Below, piece after piece: positions 8,761 through 17,370 of a DNA stretch of 55,778 nt. Every line of letters starts with the position of its first letter. Within the stretch, counting starts at the first letter, position 1. A model generated the notes under the pieces. The model worked only from the letters and a program-made list of their open reading frames with translations, was not told the DNA's origin and did not search any database. The position numbers and the translations under genes are program-made. Origin of the DNA: Acidobacteriota bacterium (GTDB lineage: Bacteria; Acidobacteriota; Terriglobia; Bryobacterales; Bryobacteraceae); assembly GCA_003223115.1 (NCBI GenBank), contig QHXW01000244.1, positions 1 through 55,778 on the forward strand, read 5' to 3'.

Positions 8761-9831
8761 TTACTCGAACTTGGTAGTGTCACCTGACCAGGTGAGCGCC
8801 TCCGGTACCCGCCCGGCGGGCGCCAGCATGGCCCGGTAAACCACGTGCACCCTGGATTTCGCCGGGATCCAGCGGAAGCCCGGCATGCCGAACAAAGTTC
8901 CGCGGTCGATCATTTTGCGCCGCGACTCCGGCATGGGCGAGGCGCCGAACTCCATCCCGCGCGTGAGCGTGCCCTTGTTCCACGGCGGGCTGCTTCGGCT
9001 GTGATTCTCTTCCCAAATTCCGAGCCATGGAAAATCCGCCCGTCGCCACACGTAGCCGAAGGCCATCTTGCTGGCGGGTGAGAACGCGACGAAGTAAGCG
9101 TGCTCGCGATGCGGGTCCATCATATGCGTGGTAAATCCGGCCGACACGGGCGCGCTGTTATAAACGCGCAGATCGGTTGACCCGCCAACCATGCGGGGTA
9201 CATTCGGCCAATCAAATTCCGCGCCGGGCTTCTGATAATCGCCAGTGTCGCTCATCGGGCCTTCGGAGACCTTCGACTTTGTGGCCGATGCCCGGAACTG
9301 GGTTTGGCCCCGCTCGAGAAACGGTGGCCCTAGGGTCACGTGCTCGGTCCAGCCGATGGGCCTGTCTGAGGCCGACAGATTTTCAAGCGTTTCTCGGACT
9401 TCGATTTCGCGGTCGCCGGCAAAGCGAATCTCCCGCTCCAGGCGAAGTTGGGCCACCGGGAGTTCAGCCCGCTGTGTCAGACCCTCCGATGAGGTCGCGA
9501 CCTGATACTGGGCCACCGAAGCTTCGCCGTGCACAGTCAGGCCCGCTGCCGCCTCTTCGTCCGACGGCCCTCCGAAAAAATCCAGGCACAGATTGTGCCC
9601 CATGATTCCAGCCAGCAGCTTGCTCTCAGAATCGCGGCCGTATTCCGGATGTTTTGCCAGATTGTAAGTGGAGGGCTCGATCGAAGGCCAGGGCGGAGTC
9701 CACAGGGGGTTCACCCCCGACGATTTGTCCAGAATTTCGGCAATGTGTCCACCTTCATGAAGCACGGTGACGCGTAGTGAATTGTTCTCAATGGAAGATG
9801 CGCGTCGGCCGCGGTATTTGACTTCGGGCAT
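8761..9831 (-). CDS. Aldose-epimerase-like (galactose mutarotase fold) protein
   Basis: The product is 356 aa from the ATG at 9831. The beta-sandwich pattern of the galactose mutarotase/DUF4432 superfamily is visible: an N-terminal block with LRVTVLHEGGHIAEI, central GWTEHVTLG (usual position of a catalytic His) and a late FPWLGIWEEN. No signal peptide is seen, so it is probably cytoplasmic. It may act on a sugar anomer or a sugar adduct, but the substrate cannot be assigned. Its last codons are partly duplicated just beyond the stop (8740-8753 repeats 8759-8772). Confidence is high that the gene is real and moderate for the fold. Confidence 0.7.
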   Translation of the reverse strand: MPEVKYRGRRASSIENNSLRVTVLHEGGHIAEILDKSSGVNPLWTPPWPSIEPSTYNLAKHPEYGRDSESKLLAGIMGHNLCLDFFGGPSDEEAAAGLTVHGEASVAQYQVATSSEGLTQRAELPVAQLRLEREIRFAGDREIEVRETLENLSASDRPIGWTEHVTLGPPFLERGQTQFRASATKSKVSEGPMSDTGDYQKPGAEFDWPNVPRMVGGSTDLRVYNSAPVSAGFTTHMMDPHREHAYFVAFSPASKMAFGYVWRRADFPWLGIWEENHSRSSPPWNKGTLTRGMEFGASPMPESRRKMIDRGTLFGMPGFRWIPAKSRVHVVYRAMLAPAGRVPEALTWSGDTTKFE

Positions 9832-9874
9832 AGGTAATCATTATGCACAGACGCAGGCGGATTTAGCGTCCCGC

Positions 9875-10996
9875 TCACATGAAGTAATCTTTGACTTTTT
9901 CGAACAGGCCCTTCTCGTTGGGCTTGTTGTCGGTGGGTAAAGTTTCGCGCAACTGCTCGAACAGTCTCTTCTGTTCGCGGGTCAACTTAGTTGGCGTCGT
10001 GACCTCAACCTGCACCACCAGGTCGCCGCAGCCGTGACTGTTGACATGCGGCACGCCTTTATGACGGATGCGGAATTCGGCACCGGTTCGCGTACCCTCC
10101 GGGATCTTGAGCTTGTGCGGTTGCTCGAGCGTCGGGATTTCGATCTCGTCGCCGAGTGCCGCCTGCGCCACGTTGATGGGAATGGAGCAGTACAGGTCGT
10201 AATCCTGACGCTCGAGGAAGGGATGTTCCTTCACCTTCAGCACAACGTAAAGATCTCCGGGAGGGCCGCCGTTAGGGCCGGGTTCACCTTCGTGGGAGAG
10301 CCGCAGCCGCGTGCCATTATCGACACCCGCGGGTATGTCGACTTTGATCTTGCGCTGCATCGGGCGGTAGCCTTGGCCCCTGCATTCCGAGCACGGCGTC
10401 TTAATGATCTGACCTCTGCCCCCGCAGTTGCCGCACGTCCGGCGCACCGAAAGGAAGCCCTGCTGGAAGAGGATTTCGCCGCGGCCGCGGCAAGTGGAAC
10501 AGGTCGTGGGCCCGCTGCCCGGTTCGGCGCCCTTGCCCTCACACCGGTTGCAGATTTCCGAGCGCGGCACTTGAATCTCCGCCGTCAGACCGAAGACGGC
10601 ATTCTCGAACTGGATCTCCAGGTCGTAGCGCACGTCTTCACCGCGCTGCGGCCGGTTGCGCCGCTGGCGCTGATTGCCGAACAGATCACCGAGGCCGAAG
10701 AAATCGCCAAGAATATCGCTCAGGTCGAAGGCGGACGGATCGAAACTGCCCGCGCCACCCATGCTTTGGACGCCCTGCAGGCCGAAGCGGTCATAAGCGG
10801 CCCGCTTCTGCGGATCGCTCAAGACACTATAAGCTTCGGCAGCTTCTTTGAATTTTTCTTCGGATTCTTTGTTGTCCGGGTTGCGGTCCGGGTGAAATTG
10901 CAGCGCCAGTTTCCGGTAAGCGCTCTTGATCTGCTGGTCATCGGCTTCACGGGTGAGGCCGAGCACTTCGTAGTAATCTCTTTTCGTCACGGGCAT
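9875..10996 (-). CDS. dnaJ: Chaperone DnaJ
   Basis: The product is 373 aa and full length. The J-domain carries HPD at residues 35-37; a Gly/Phe-rich linker follows ([20 protein letters not shown]). Next is the zinc region with four CxxCxGxG-type motifs ([32 protein letters not shown]), then the C-terminal substrate-binding domain. DnaJ delivers unfolded clients to DnaK and stimulates its ATPase. It is the last gene of hrcA-grpE-dnaJ, 9 nt after grpE. dnaK is not in the window. Confidence 0.97.
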   Translation of the reverse strand: MPVTKRDYYEVLGLTREADDQQIKSAYRKLALQFHPDRNPDNKESEEKFKEAAEAYSVLSDPQKRAAYDRFGLQGVQSMGGAGSFDPSAFDLSDILGDFFGLGDLFGNQRQRRNRPQRGEDVRYDLEIQFENAVFGLTAEIQVPRSEICNRCEGKGAEPGSGPTTCSTCRGRGEILFQQGFLSVRRTCGNCGGRGQIIKTPCSECRGQGYRPMQRKIKVDIPAGVDNGTRLRLSHEGEPGPNGGPPGDLYVVLKVKEHPFLERQDYDLYCSIPINVAQAALGDEIEIPTLEQPHKLKIPEGTRTGAEFRIRHKGVPHVNSHGCGDLVVQVEVTTPTKLTREQKRLFEQLRETLPTDNKPNEKGLFEKVKDYFM

Positions 10997-11005
10997 GGCG
11001 CGGCT

Positions 11006-11560
11006 TCAGGAAGACTTTACAGCAACTTTGACCATGGCGGGCCGCACAAGCCTGCCTTTGAAATTGTAGCCTTTTTGAAACTCCTCCAAAATGGTTTGAT
11101 CCGGCACGTCATCGGTCTGAACTCTTTCGACGGCCTGGTGCAGATTGGGGTCAAATTTTTTCCCTACCGTGTCCATCGGCTCGAGGCCCATCTTCTTTAG
11201 CGCTTCGTAGAGCCGGCTATAGATCAACTCCACGCCCTTGGTATACCTGGTGTCGGCGGATTCCACTTTCAGGGCACGCTCGAAATCGTCCAGAACCGGC
11301 AGGATCTCACGGACGAACTCCATACCGGCATACTGCAGAAAATCAGAGCGGTCGCGCTCGGTTCGCTTGCGGAAATTGTCGAAGTCAGCCTGCCGCCGCA
11401 ACAAACGATCGTAAAGTTCCGCTTTGTCGGCGGCCAGGCGGTCTCGCTCCGCGGTTAAGGCGGCCACCTGCGCATTCAGGTCCGTATAGGACGCGGGGTC
11501 CTTTTCCTCCGGTGACGGTGACATCGTACGCACTTCCGGGTCTAGATTCTCGCTGCTCAC
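11006..11560 (-). CDS. grpE: Nucleotide exchange factor GrpE
   Basis: The product is 184 aa from a GTG start. An acidic, disordered N-terminus leads into a long coiled coil (LNAQVAALTAERDRLAADKAE), then the DNFRKRTERDR motif and the C-terminal beta domain (GVELIYSRLYEALKKMGLEP, FDPNLHQAVERV). It releases ADP from DnaK. It lies 48 nt downstream of hrcA and 9 nt upstream of dnaJ in one leftward operon. Confidence 0.96.
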   Translation of the reverse strand: MSSENLDPEVRTMSPSPEEKDPASYTDLNAQVAALTAERDRLAADKAELYDRLLRRQADFDNFRKRTERDRSDFLQYAGMEFVREILPVLDDFERALKVESADTRYTKGVELIYSRLYEALKKMGLEPMDTVGKKFDPNLHQAVERVQTDDVPDQTILEEFQKGYNFKGRLVRPAMVKVAVKSS

Positions 11561-11608
11561 AATTTTAGATTAACAGATGCTTCCGGTGATGGAAGCCGGG
11601 CTGGCCGC

Positions 11609-12646
11609 TCAAGTGGGAAGGCTCTCGAATGCCCGGCCGATATGCAGCACCGCCGACATGGCCTTTTCGTAATGCATGCGCATGGGACCCAGTACGGCAA
11701 CCTTGGCTTGCATACCACTGGGCATGGCGAATGTCATCCCGATCAGCGCCATCTCCTTCATGGCCGGGTGGGCCTCTTCCAGGCCAATGCGCACCGCGAC
11801 TTCGCCCGTCGGCAGTTCCAGGAAACGGTCCAGCAATTCGAGCAGCCGTTTCTTTTCCTCAAGCGCGCGGAACAGGTCGCGCATTCTCTCCCGCGTGAGG
11901 TGCAGGTCCACCGCCACCAGGTTTGAAGCGCCCTCCATGTGGACTTCGGGCGTCTGCTCACATTCGAGCAAGCCCTTTTGGTAGAGCAGCGTCAATCTCC
12001 GCAGAATAGCGTCGTAGGTGGCGCGCTCTTCTTCGATTCTGCGCAGCAATTCGCGCCGGGCTTTATCCAGCTTCCAGCCGCTGAAATGGTGATTCACGTA
12101 ATTGCGGATGGAGTTCAGATCGTCGGCCGAGAGTGCCTCATCGAGCATCACCACCCTGTTGTGCACGCTATGGTCGCCGGTCACCAGGATAATCAAGACA
12201 CGGCGGTCCGCTAGAGCCATCAGTTCCAAACGGTGGAGCACTTGCGAGGTGGCCGGCAGGGCAGCGGCAATCCCCACGTTCAGGGTCACCTGCGTCAGCA
12301 TCCTGGAGGAGCACTCAACGCGACTCTCCACCGTGTTCGCCTCGCTCAATTCCAGACGTAGCCGCTCTCCCTCGGCAAAGCGCATAGGGCGCGCCGTGAG
12401 GGAATGGACATAGCTGCGGAAGGCCCTCTCGGTCGGAATGCGCCCAGCGGAGGTATGGGGCTGGGAGAGATATCCGGCATCCGTCAGGTCCGCCATCACG
12501 TTGCGAATCGAGGCAGGGCTCAGCGGGTGATTCCGGCGCCGGGCGATGTACCTCGAGCTAACCGGTTCTCCCGTTTGGATATAGGTGCGAACAATCGAGT
12601 GCAGAATCTCCTGCGCCCGGGCGTTTAACGCGCCGTCGTCCCCCAT
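11609..12646 (-). CDS. hrcA: Heat-inducible transcription repressor HrcA
   Basis: The product is 345 aa from the ATG at 12646; a longer frame adds 18 residues that overlap the promoter region and is rejected. An N-terminal winged helix (REL-type QEILHSIVRTYIQTGEPVSS, then LSPASIRNVMADL) is followed by the HrcA GAF-like domain and dimerisation region. HrcA represses heat-shock operons by binding the CIRCE dyad. A TTGGCACTC half-site lies 23 bp upstream, just after the operon's -10 box, consistent with autoregulation, although the second half is badly degenerate. Confidence 0.95.
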   Translation of the reverse strand: MGDDGALNARAQEILHSIVRTYIQTGEPVSSRYIARRRNHPLSPASIRNVMADLTDAGYLSQPHTSAGRIPTERAFRSYVHSLTARPMRFAEGERLRLELSEANTVESRVECSSRMLTQVTLNVGIAAALPATSQVLHRLELMALADRRVLIILVTGDHSVHNRVVMLDEALSADDLNSIRNYVNHHFSGWKLDKARRELLRRIEEERATYDAILRRLTLLYQKGLLECEQTPEVHMEGASNLVAVDLHLTRERMRDLFRALEEKKRLLELLDRFLELPTGEVAVRIGLEEAHPAMKEMALIGMTFAMPSGMQAKVAVLGPMRMHYEKAMSAVLHIGRAFESLPT

Positions 12647-12668
12647 AAGCCGGTAGCCAGATCCCCCC

Positions 12669-12677
12669 TTGGCACTC
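12669..12677 (-). promoter_or_regulatory. CIRCE-like half-site (putative HrcA operator)
   Basis: TTGGCACTC matches the CIRCE half TTAGCACTC at 8 of 9 positions and lies between the hrcA -10 box and the start codon. The partner half at the standard 9-bp spacing (TCGCTTGAA) matches only about 3 of 9. So this is either a weak or half operator, or chance. Confidence 0.35.
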
Positions 12678-12679
12678 TC

Positions 12680-12708
12680 ATTGTATTCGCTTGAAAGCAA
12701 AGGGTCAA
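12680..12708 (-). promoter_or_regulatory. Sigma-70-type promoter of hrcA-grpE-dnaJ
   Basis: On the minus strand TTGACC (12708-12703) and TACAAT (12685-12680) are separated by exactly 17 bp. Each matches the consensus at 5 of 6 positions. Transcription would start near 12673, inside the CIRCE-like half-site, about 27 nt before the hrcA start codon. Confidence 0.7.
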
Positions 12709-12785
12709 TATGTATGCTGGCAGCATTCGCCTGTTACCGCCTGATAGAATAGCGGGTTTAATCCCTGCAGAATGTGGAGGTATAC

Positions 12786-13199
12786 GTGGGCGCACCGAAA
12801 GCGCTGCTGCGTGTGTACAGCTATATTTTCGAGCTTCTGGTGATTGTGTCTGGCGGCGCAATCGGCTGCTTCGCGCTCTACAACCACACTCCCTTGAATT
12901 TGCCGTTTCTGCCCTGGAGCGCCCCCCAGCTGGCTTCCGGGCTGTTCTATTCCACTCTGGTGGGCCTGTTCACGCTGGTGCTGGCGGTAGCAGGCAAGCT
13001 GCGCGCGTTGTTTTTTCTGTGGAGCCTGGCGGTCTTTGTGGTGCTTTTTCGCGGTTTCTTTCTGACGTCGTATTCCTTTGCAGGGCCGGTGCACTTCAAA
13101 GCAGCCGTGTGTCTGACGGTGTTTGCACTGATCGCCACCATCGGCGCGTGGCCCTGGACCAGGCGACGGGAGCCGATACGGCGTCCGATGAAATATTGA
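12786..13199 (+). CDS. Small four-helix membrane protein, unknown function
   Basis: The product is 137 aa. I choose GTG 12786 because GGAGG lies 5 nt upstream; an in-frame GTG at 12774 overlaps that site. Four hydrophobic segments are visible (about residues 8-30, 46-68, 73-93 and 102-122), ending in a basic tail (RRREPIRRPMKY). I do not recognise a family. It is divergent from the hrcA operon and convergent with the TPR gene at 13257. Confidence 0.75.
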   Translation: MGAPKALLRVYSYIFELLVIVSGGAIGCFALYNHTPLNLPFLPWSAPQLASGLFYSTLVGLFTLVLAVAGKLRALFFLWSLAVFVVLFRGFFLTSYSFAGPVHFKAAVCLTVFALIATIGAWPWTRRREPIRRPMKY

Positions 13200-13256
13200 A
13201 GATTCTTCTCCTGTGTCCTGACTGCATTCTGTCTCCTCCTGAATCTGAATATTCAC

Positions 13257-14270
13257 TTACCGCTCGTTCTCTTTGCGCAGTTGTTGCCAGCGCTCCAGCA
13301 ATTTGCGGGCTTCATCGGCGCGCCCGGTCGGCATCAGCAACTGCCCCAGCAGATAGTTCGCGGATGCGTTCTGCGGATCAATTTGGAGCGAGCGTCGTAA
13401 CATCGCCTCAGCGTTTCCGCTATCGCCTTTTTTGGAGTAAGCTTTGCCCAACAGAATGTACGGGCCGCTGAAGGTGGGATTCAGCCAGATGGATTTCTGC
13501 AGCAGCGGAATGGCGGTGTCCCATTGTTCGCGCCGCGTATAGGCGTCGGCCAGCCGGTAATAGGCGGTGCCGAAATCCGGATTGAGCGCGATCTCCTGCC
13601 TTAATTCCGAGATGGCTTCGTCCAGGTGCGCGTGAAAAATGGCCAGTTCACCCAGCAGAAAGTGCGCCGCGGGAATTTTTGGATCGATCTCGAACGCGCG
13701 GTGCAGTTCTTTTTCCGCCTGTTCTTCGAATTCCTGCCGCACCATCATCTGCGCAGTAAGCAGGTGCGCGGCCGCTGAATCCGGCGCCACATCAAACATG
13801 CGAGCGAACGCTCCGCGCGCTTTATCCGGATCGACGCTTTGAATGTAACTGTTGCCCAGCATGTAGAAAATCTCCGCGGTCCCCGCACCTGATTCCTCCG
13901 CTTTCTCGAGCCACGGAATGGCTTCGCGCAAATGGCCGCTCAGATAATGGCTGAGTCCCAGCATTTGCACTGATTCTTTATAGATTGTGGTGTCCTGGGG
14001 CGCCTGGCTCACTGCGCGCGTCAAAGCTTCAATCGCCGCCGGATATTCCCGCGAGCGATAGTGGAGCAATCCGGTTAAATACGCCACCTCGCGCTGCGAT
14101 TGATCCAAGCCCCTGAGCGCTTCACGCGCGTCCTTGAGTTTGCCTGCGTCGATGAGCGCGCGCGCATGAACAATGGGACTTTGGGCGGATGCCTGACCGC
14201 GAGCCGAAGTTTCTACCTGCGGGCTCGAAACCTGACAGAGCCACAGCAACGCGGCGAACGCGAGGTGCAC
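13257..14270 (-). CDS. Exported TPR-repeat protein
   Basis: The product is 337 aa from the GTG at 14270. A short hydrophobic leader (MHLAFAALLWLCQVSSP) is followed by at least seven tetratricopeptide repeats with the A/G-x-x-x-A-P pattern spaced about 34 residues. TPRs form protein-binding superhelices; this one is probably periplasmic or anchored at the outer membrane. It lies 31 nt downstream of the redoxin gene on the same strand and may be co-transcribed with it. A TATATT hexamer ends 5 nt before the GTG and there is no Shine-Dalgarno sequence, so a leaderless transcript is also possible. Confidence 0.85.
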   Translation of the reverse strand: MHLAFAALLWLCQVSSPQVETSARGQASAQSPIVHARALIDAGKLKDAREALRGLDQSQREVAYLTGLLHYRSREYPAAIEALTRAVSQAPQDTTIYKESVQMLGLSHYLSGHLREAIPWLEKAEESGAGTAEIFYMLGNSYIQSVDPDKARGAFARMFDVAPDSAAAHLLTAQMMVRQEFEEQAEKELHRAFEIDPKIPAAHFLLGELAIFHAHLDEAISELRQEIALNPDFGTAYYRLADAYTRREQWDTAIPLLQKSIWLNPTFSGPYILLGKAYSKKGDSGNAEAMLRRSLQIDPQNASANYLLGQLLMPTGRADEARKLLERWQQLRKENER

Positions 14271-14301
14271 ACCATTTAATATAGTTGAACGCTGTCTCTA
14301 A

Positions 14302-14865
14302 CTAAGACCGCTTCTTGCGCGACGCGGCCGAATGCGCGGTCTTTTTCGCCGACACCGGTTCCTTCAGCAGATTCTCCACGAACATCCGGATGTTTTTGTC
14401 CTGGTCCTTCAGGAAATCATCCGAGCCCGAGAATTGGCCGCGGATCACGCGTTTGCGGTCCAGGAAGACTAACTCTGGAACGTAGGTCATCTTGCCGGCC
14501 GGATGCGCCATATAATCTTGCGCGGATTCTCGCGGCGCCCAGCCCATGGGAAAAGTGACTCCAAACTGCGCGATGAAGCTCGCCACCAGTTGGTCCGCAT
14601 TCGGGTTGAATGCCACGCCCAGAATCTCCAGACCGCGCGGACCGTATTCCTTTTGAATGCCGCTCAGAACCTGAGCGGTGTGCTGGCAGTGCGGTCAAGT
14701 GGTGAACAGGAACGCCAGCAAAACCACCTTGCCCGTGTACTGGCTCAGCAGTAGCTGGCTGCCGTTGGTCATGTTGATGACGAACTCGGGCGAAGGCCGG
14801 GGCACTGGCTGTGGGAACGCCGAGCCCACCAGCCCAAGAACAATGAGTGCAAAAGAGCGCCGCAT
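14302..14865 (-). CDS. Probable selenoprotein: exported thioredoxin-fold redoxin with UPHC active site
   Basis: The frame from the ATG at 14865 runs 188 codons with one internal TGA, at codon 57 (14697-14695). A signal peptide (MRRSFALIVLGLVGSAF) leads into a TlpA/AhpC-like thioredoxin fold: PEFVINMTNGSQLLLSQY, then GKVVLLAFLFTT, TGA, PHCQHTAQVLSGI and a C-terminal part with MTYVPELVFLDRKRVIRGQF. In a redoxin the residue after FTT is the attacking Cys of a C-x-x-C motif, so TGA replaces exactly that Cys and leaves the resolving Cys60. A perfect hairpin with a GUU loop follows (14660-14678), as in bacterial SECIS elements. I therefore read codon 57 as selenocysteine. Alternatives are a nonsense mutation (TGC or TGT to TGA) or a sequencing error. 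An automatic caller would keep only the 3' part, from a GTG at 14616, missing the active site. The product is probably a periplasmic disulfide or peroxide reductase. Confidence 0.75.
14660..14678 (-). promoter_or_regulatory. SECIS-like RNA hairpin
   Basis: On the coding strand CCGCTCAG-GTT-CTGAGCGG forms a perfect 8-bp stem with a GUU loop. Sixteen bases separate the TGA from the stem and 24 separate it from the loop, inside the 16-37 nt window used for bacterial SECIS searches. A G is the first loop base, as the consensus requires. The apex CAGGUUCUG closely resembles the apex I recall for E. coli fdhF (CAGGUCUG). Confidence 0.7.
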
Positions 14866-15055
14866 GACCCCAGTTTAGCGCACGAGGTCCAGAGGCCAGC
14901 AACAAAGCGCCGTTGCCGTCACTATCAATAGCCAAGGAGTCCGCCCCTTGAAAATCTCAGACTTGCGCCGCTAGCAACTAAAGCACCAGCCGCGTACCAC
15001 ACTGGCTCCCGGCGCGTGAATGTTATCCTAATTAGGCCTACTGCTCGGGGCCATT

Positions 15056-17227
15056 ATGCGCGTGATTCAATATTCAACGGCGCACGGGATCACCGTAACC
15101 CGCACAAAATCCAAGGCGAGTTACCGCAAGGGCCTCCGTCATCTCTTACGGGAACTCGATACCTATCGCGGCTTTTATCTTTCCTCCGGCTATGAGTTTC
15201 CGGGCCGGTATTCACGCTGGGATTTCGCCTCAACCAAGCCGCCGCTCGAGATTCTGGCTTTCGACCGGCGCGTCGAGTTCCGGGCGCTCAATGTGCGCGG
15301 TGAAATTCTGAACCAGATGTTTTTCGCCGTGCTGCGCGAACATCCTCACTGGGAGTCCTTCGGTCTGGTGCCTGGCGGCGTGCTGTCCGGCACGTTGAAG
15401 CCTTTGCCCAAACTTTTCTCCGAAGAGGAGCGCAGCAAGCAGCCCTCGGTTTTCTCAATTTTGCGGGCGCTCATACAGGAATTCCACAACGAGCAGGATA
15501 CGCGCCTGGGGTTGATCGGCGCTTTCGGCTACGATCTGCTGTTCCAGTTCGAGCCCATCGAAAAACGTCTGCCGCGCAGCGGACAGAAGGACCTGCACCT
15601 GTTTCTCTGTGACGACATTTTCTTCATGGACCGCAAGAAGGAACAGATCGAGCGCTACCAGTACGAATTCGATTACCAGGGGCTCTCGACATTGGCGCTC
15701 GAGCGCGCAGCCGAGCCTGTTCCCGCCGCTCCGGAGCTACCACGCGGCCCCATCGAGTCAGATCACAAGCCCGAAGAGTACATGGCCAAGGTGGAGACCG
15801 TGCGCGAAGGCATGCGCCGCGGCGATTACTACGAAGTCGTTCTGCACCAGACGTTCCGCACGCCCTATCCCGGAAAAACCTCGGAGTTGTTCGAGCGCAT
15901 GCAGCGCGCCAGCCCCAGTCCCTACGAATTCCTTTTGCAGTTCGGCGATGAGCAGTTGGTGGGGGCGTCTCCGGAAATGTTTGTGCGAGTGGAAGGACAG
16001 CGCGTCGAAACCTGCCCGATTGCAGGCACCGCACGCCGTAGCGGCGACTCGATACACGACGCCGAAAGCATTCGCGAGCTGCTGAATTCCAAGAAAGAGG
16101 AATCCGAGCTCACCATGTGCACCGACGTTGATCGCAACGATAAATCGCGTGTCTGCGAGCCCGGCACGGTAAAAGTAATCGGGCGGCGCGTCATCGAGTC
16201 TTACGCCGGCCTGTTCCATACTGTGGACCATGTGGAAGGTTTTCTTAAGGAGGACTTCGATTCGCTCGATGCGTTCCTGAGCCACATGTGGGCGGTCACC
16301 GTGATCGGCGCGCCTAAGAAGGCCGCTGCGCAGGCCATCGAATCGCTCGAAAAAGAAGCGCGCGGCTGGTACGGCGGCGCCATCGGCATGCTGTCGCTCT
16401 CGGGCGATATCAACACCGGCATCCTGATTCGCACCACATACCTGAGAAATGGAATGGCAACTTATCCGGCGGGCGCCACACTACTCTACGATTCGGTTCC
16501 GGCGGATGAAGAGCGCGAGACGCGTCTGAAGGCCACTGGATTTTTCCGCATTCTGGGCAGCGAGCCGGTCCAGGCGCAGGTGGAGCTTCGCGAACTTGAA
16601 GGCGCGGGCGTTAAGCTGCTGCTGGTGGATAACGACGATTGTTCCATTCACACGCTCGCCAACTATGCCCGCCAAACCGGCGCCGAAGTGGTGACCTATC
16701 GTGCGGGCTTTCCGCCGGACCTGATCCGCCAGATTGCGCCTCACCTGATTCTGATTTCCCCCGGCCCGGGCCGTCCGGTGGATTTTGGCGTACCGGATCT
16801 GGTGAAGCAGGCCGTCCGGCTGGCTGTGCCGGTCTTTGGTGTCTGCCTGGGTTTGCAAGGGGTGGTCGAGGCCTTCGGAGGAGAGTTGGGCGTTCTGCCA
16901 TACCCGGTCCACGGCAAGCCGTCCTGGATCTCGCACCAGGGCAAGGGAGTTTTCGAGGGTCTGCCGGAGCGCTTTCAGGTGGGGCGCTATCATTCGCTGT
17001 TCGCTCGCCGGGAGACTTTCCCGTCTTGCCTAGAAATCACTGCCGAGTCCGACGACGGCGTGATTATGGCAGTGAAACACAAAGATTTGCCCATCGAGGC
17101 GGTGCAGTTCCATCCGGAATCCCTCCTGACGTTGGAAGGTGATTACGGGCTGCGGCTGATGGAAAACGTGATCAGGCTGTACGGACACCCGGCGTTACAA
17201 GCTCAACACGTCGTGCACAAGTCGTAG
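15056..17227 (+). CDS. trpEG: Fused anthranilate synthase, TrpE-TrpG
   Basis: The product is 723 aa, the length of the rhizobial-type TrpE(G) fusion. Residues 1 to ~510 are the TrpE chorismate-binding half (CPIAGTARRSGDS, DVDRNDKSRVC, GGAIGMLSLSGDI). From ~519 comes the class I glutamine amidotransferase (LLLVDNDDCSIHTL; nucleophile Cys597 in GVCLGLQG; His686 and Glu688 in QFHPES). It makes anthranilate from chorismate using glutamine ammonia, the first step of tryptophan synthesis. It stands alone, without trp neighbours, so the pathway genes must be elsewhere. I see no leader peptide with consecutive Trp codons in the 190 bp upstream. Confidence 0.95.
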   Translation: MRVIQYSTAHGITVTRTKSKASYRKGLRHLLRELDTYRGFYLSSGYEFPGRYSRWDFASTKPPLEILAFDRRVEFRALNVRGEILNQMFFAVLREHPHWESFGLVPGGVLSGTLKPLPKLFSEEERSKQPSVFSILRALIQEFHNEQDTRLGLIGAFGYDLLFQFEPIEKRLPRSGQKDLHLFLCDDIFFMDRKKEQIERYQYEFDYQGLSTLALERAAEPVPAAPELPRGPIESDHKPEEYMAKVETVREGMRRGDYYEVVLHQTFRTPYPGKTSELFERMQRASPSPYEFLLQFGDEQLVGASPEMFVRVEGQRVETCPIAGTARRSGDSIHDAESIRELLNSKKEESELTMCTDVDRNDKSRVCEPGTVKVIGRRVIESYAGLFHTVDHVEGFLKEDFDSLDAFLSHMWAVTVIGAPKKAAAQAIESLEKEARGWYGGAIGMLSLSGDINTGILIRTTYLRNGMATYPAGATLLYDSVPADEERETRLKATGFFRILGSEPVQAQVELRELEGAGVKLLLVDNDDCSIHTLANYARQTGAEVVTYRAGFPPDLIRQIAPHLILISPGPGRPVDFGVPDLVKQAVRLAVPVFGVCLGLQGVVEAFGGELGVLPYPVHGKPSWISHQGKGVFEGLPERFQVGRYHSLFARRETFPSCLEITAESDDGVIMAVKHKDLPIEAVQFHPESLLTLEGDYGLRLMENVIRLYGHPALQAQHVVHKS

Positions 17228-17261
17228 TTTTGCTTTTGCAGCAGCGGGTGCACCACAAAGC

Positions 17262-17362
17262 CAGAGCTGACCGGCGAAAGCCCGGGTGAAACGCGGGTCT
17301 GGGACAGTCGCGGATTCCTGGAGAATCGCGGATCTTCGACTTCGACTGCGACGCCTGTCCCA
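17262..17362 (+). repeat. Dispersed intergenic repeat, copy B
   Basis: This is the plus-strand copy of the ~100-bp unit also found inverted at 3424-3520. It fills most of the 143-bp gap between the convergent trpEG and ruvA genes. It contains GCGGGTCTGGGACAGTCGCGG and ends with TTCGACTTCGACTGCGACGC. Confidence 0.7.
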
Positions 17363-17370
17363 CGACGAAT

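Noticed and set aside
10034-11200. 388-codon open frame on the plus strand
   Set aside because: It lies antisense to dnaJ and grpE, has no recognisable domain, and its composition is the mirror of their GC-rich codons.
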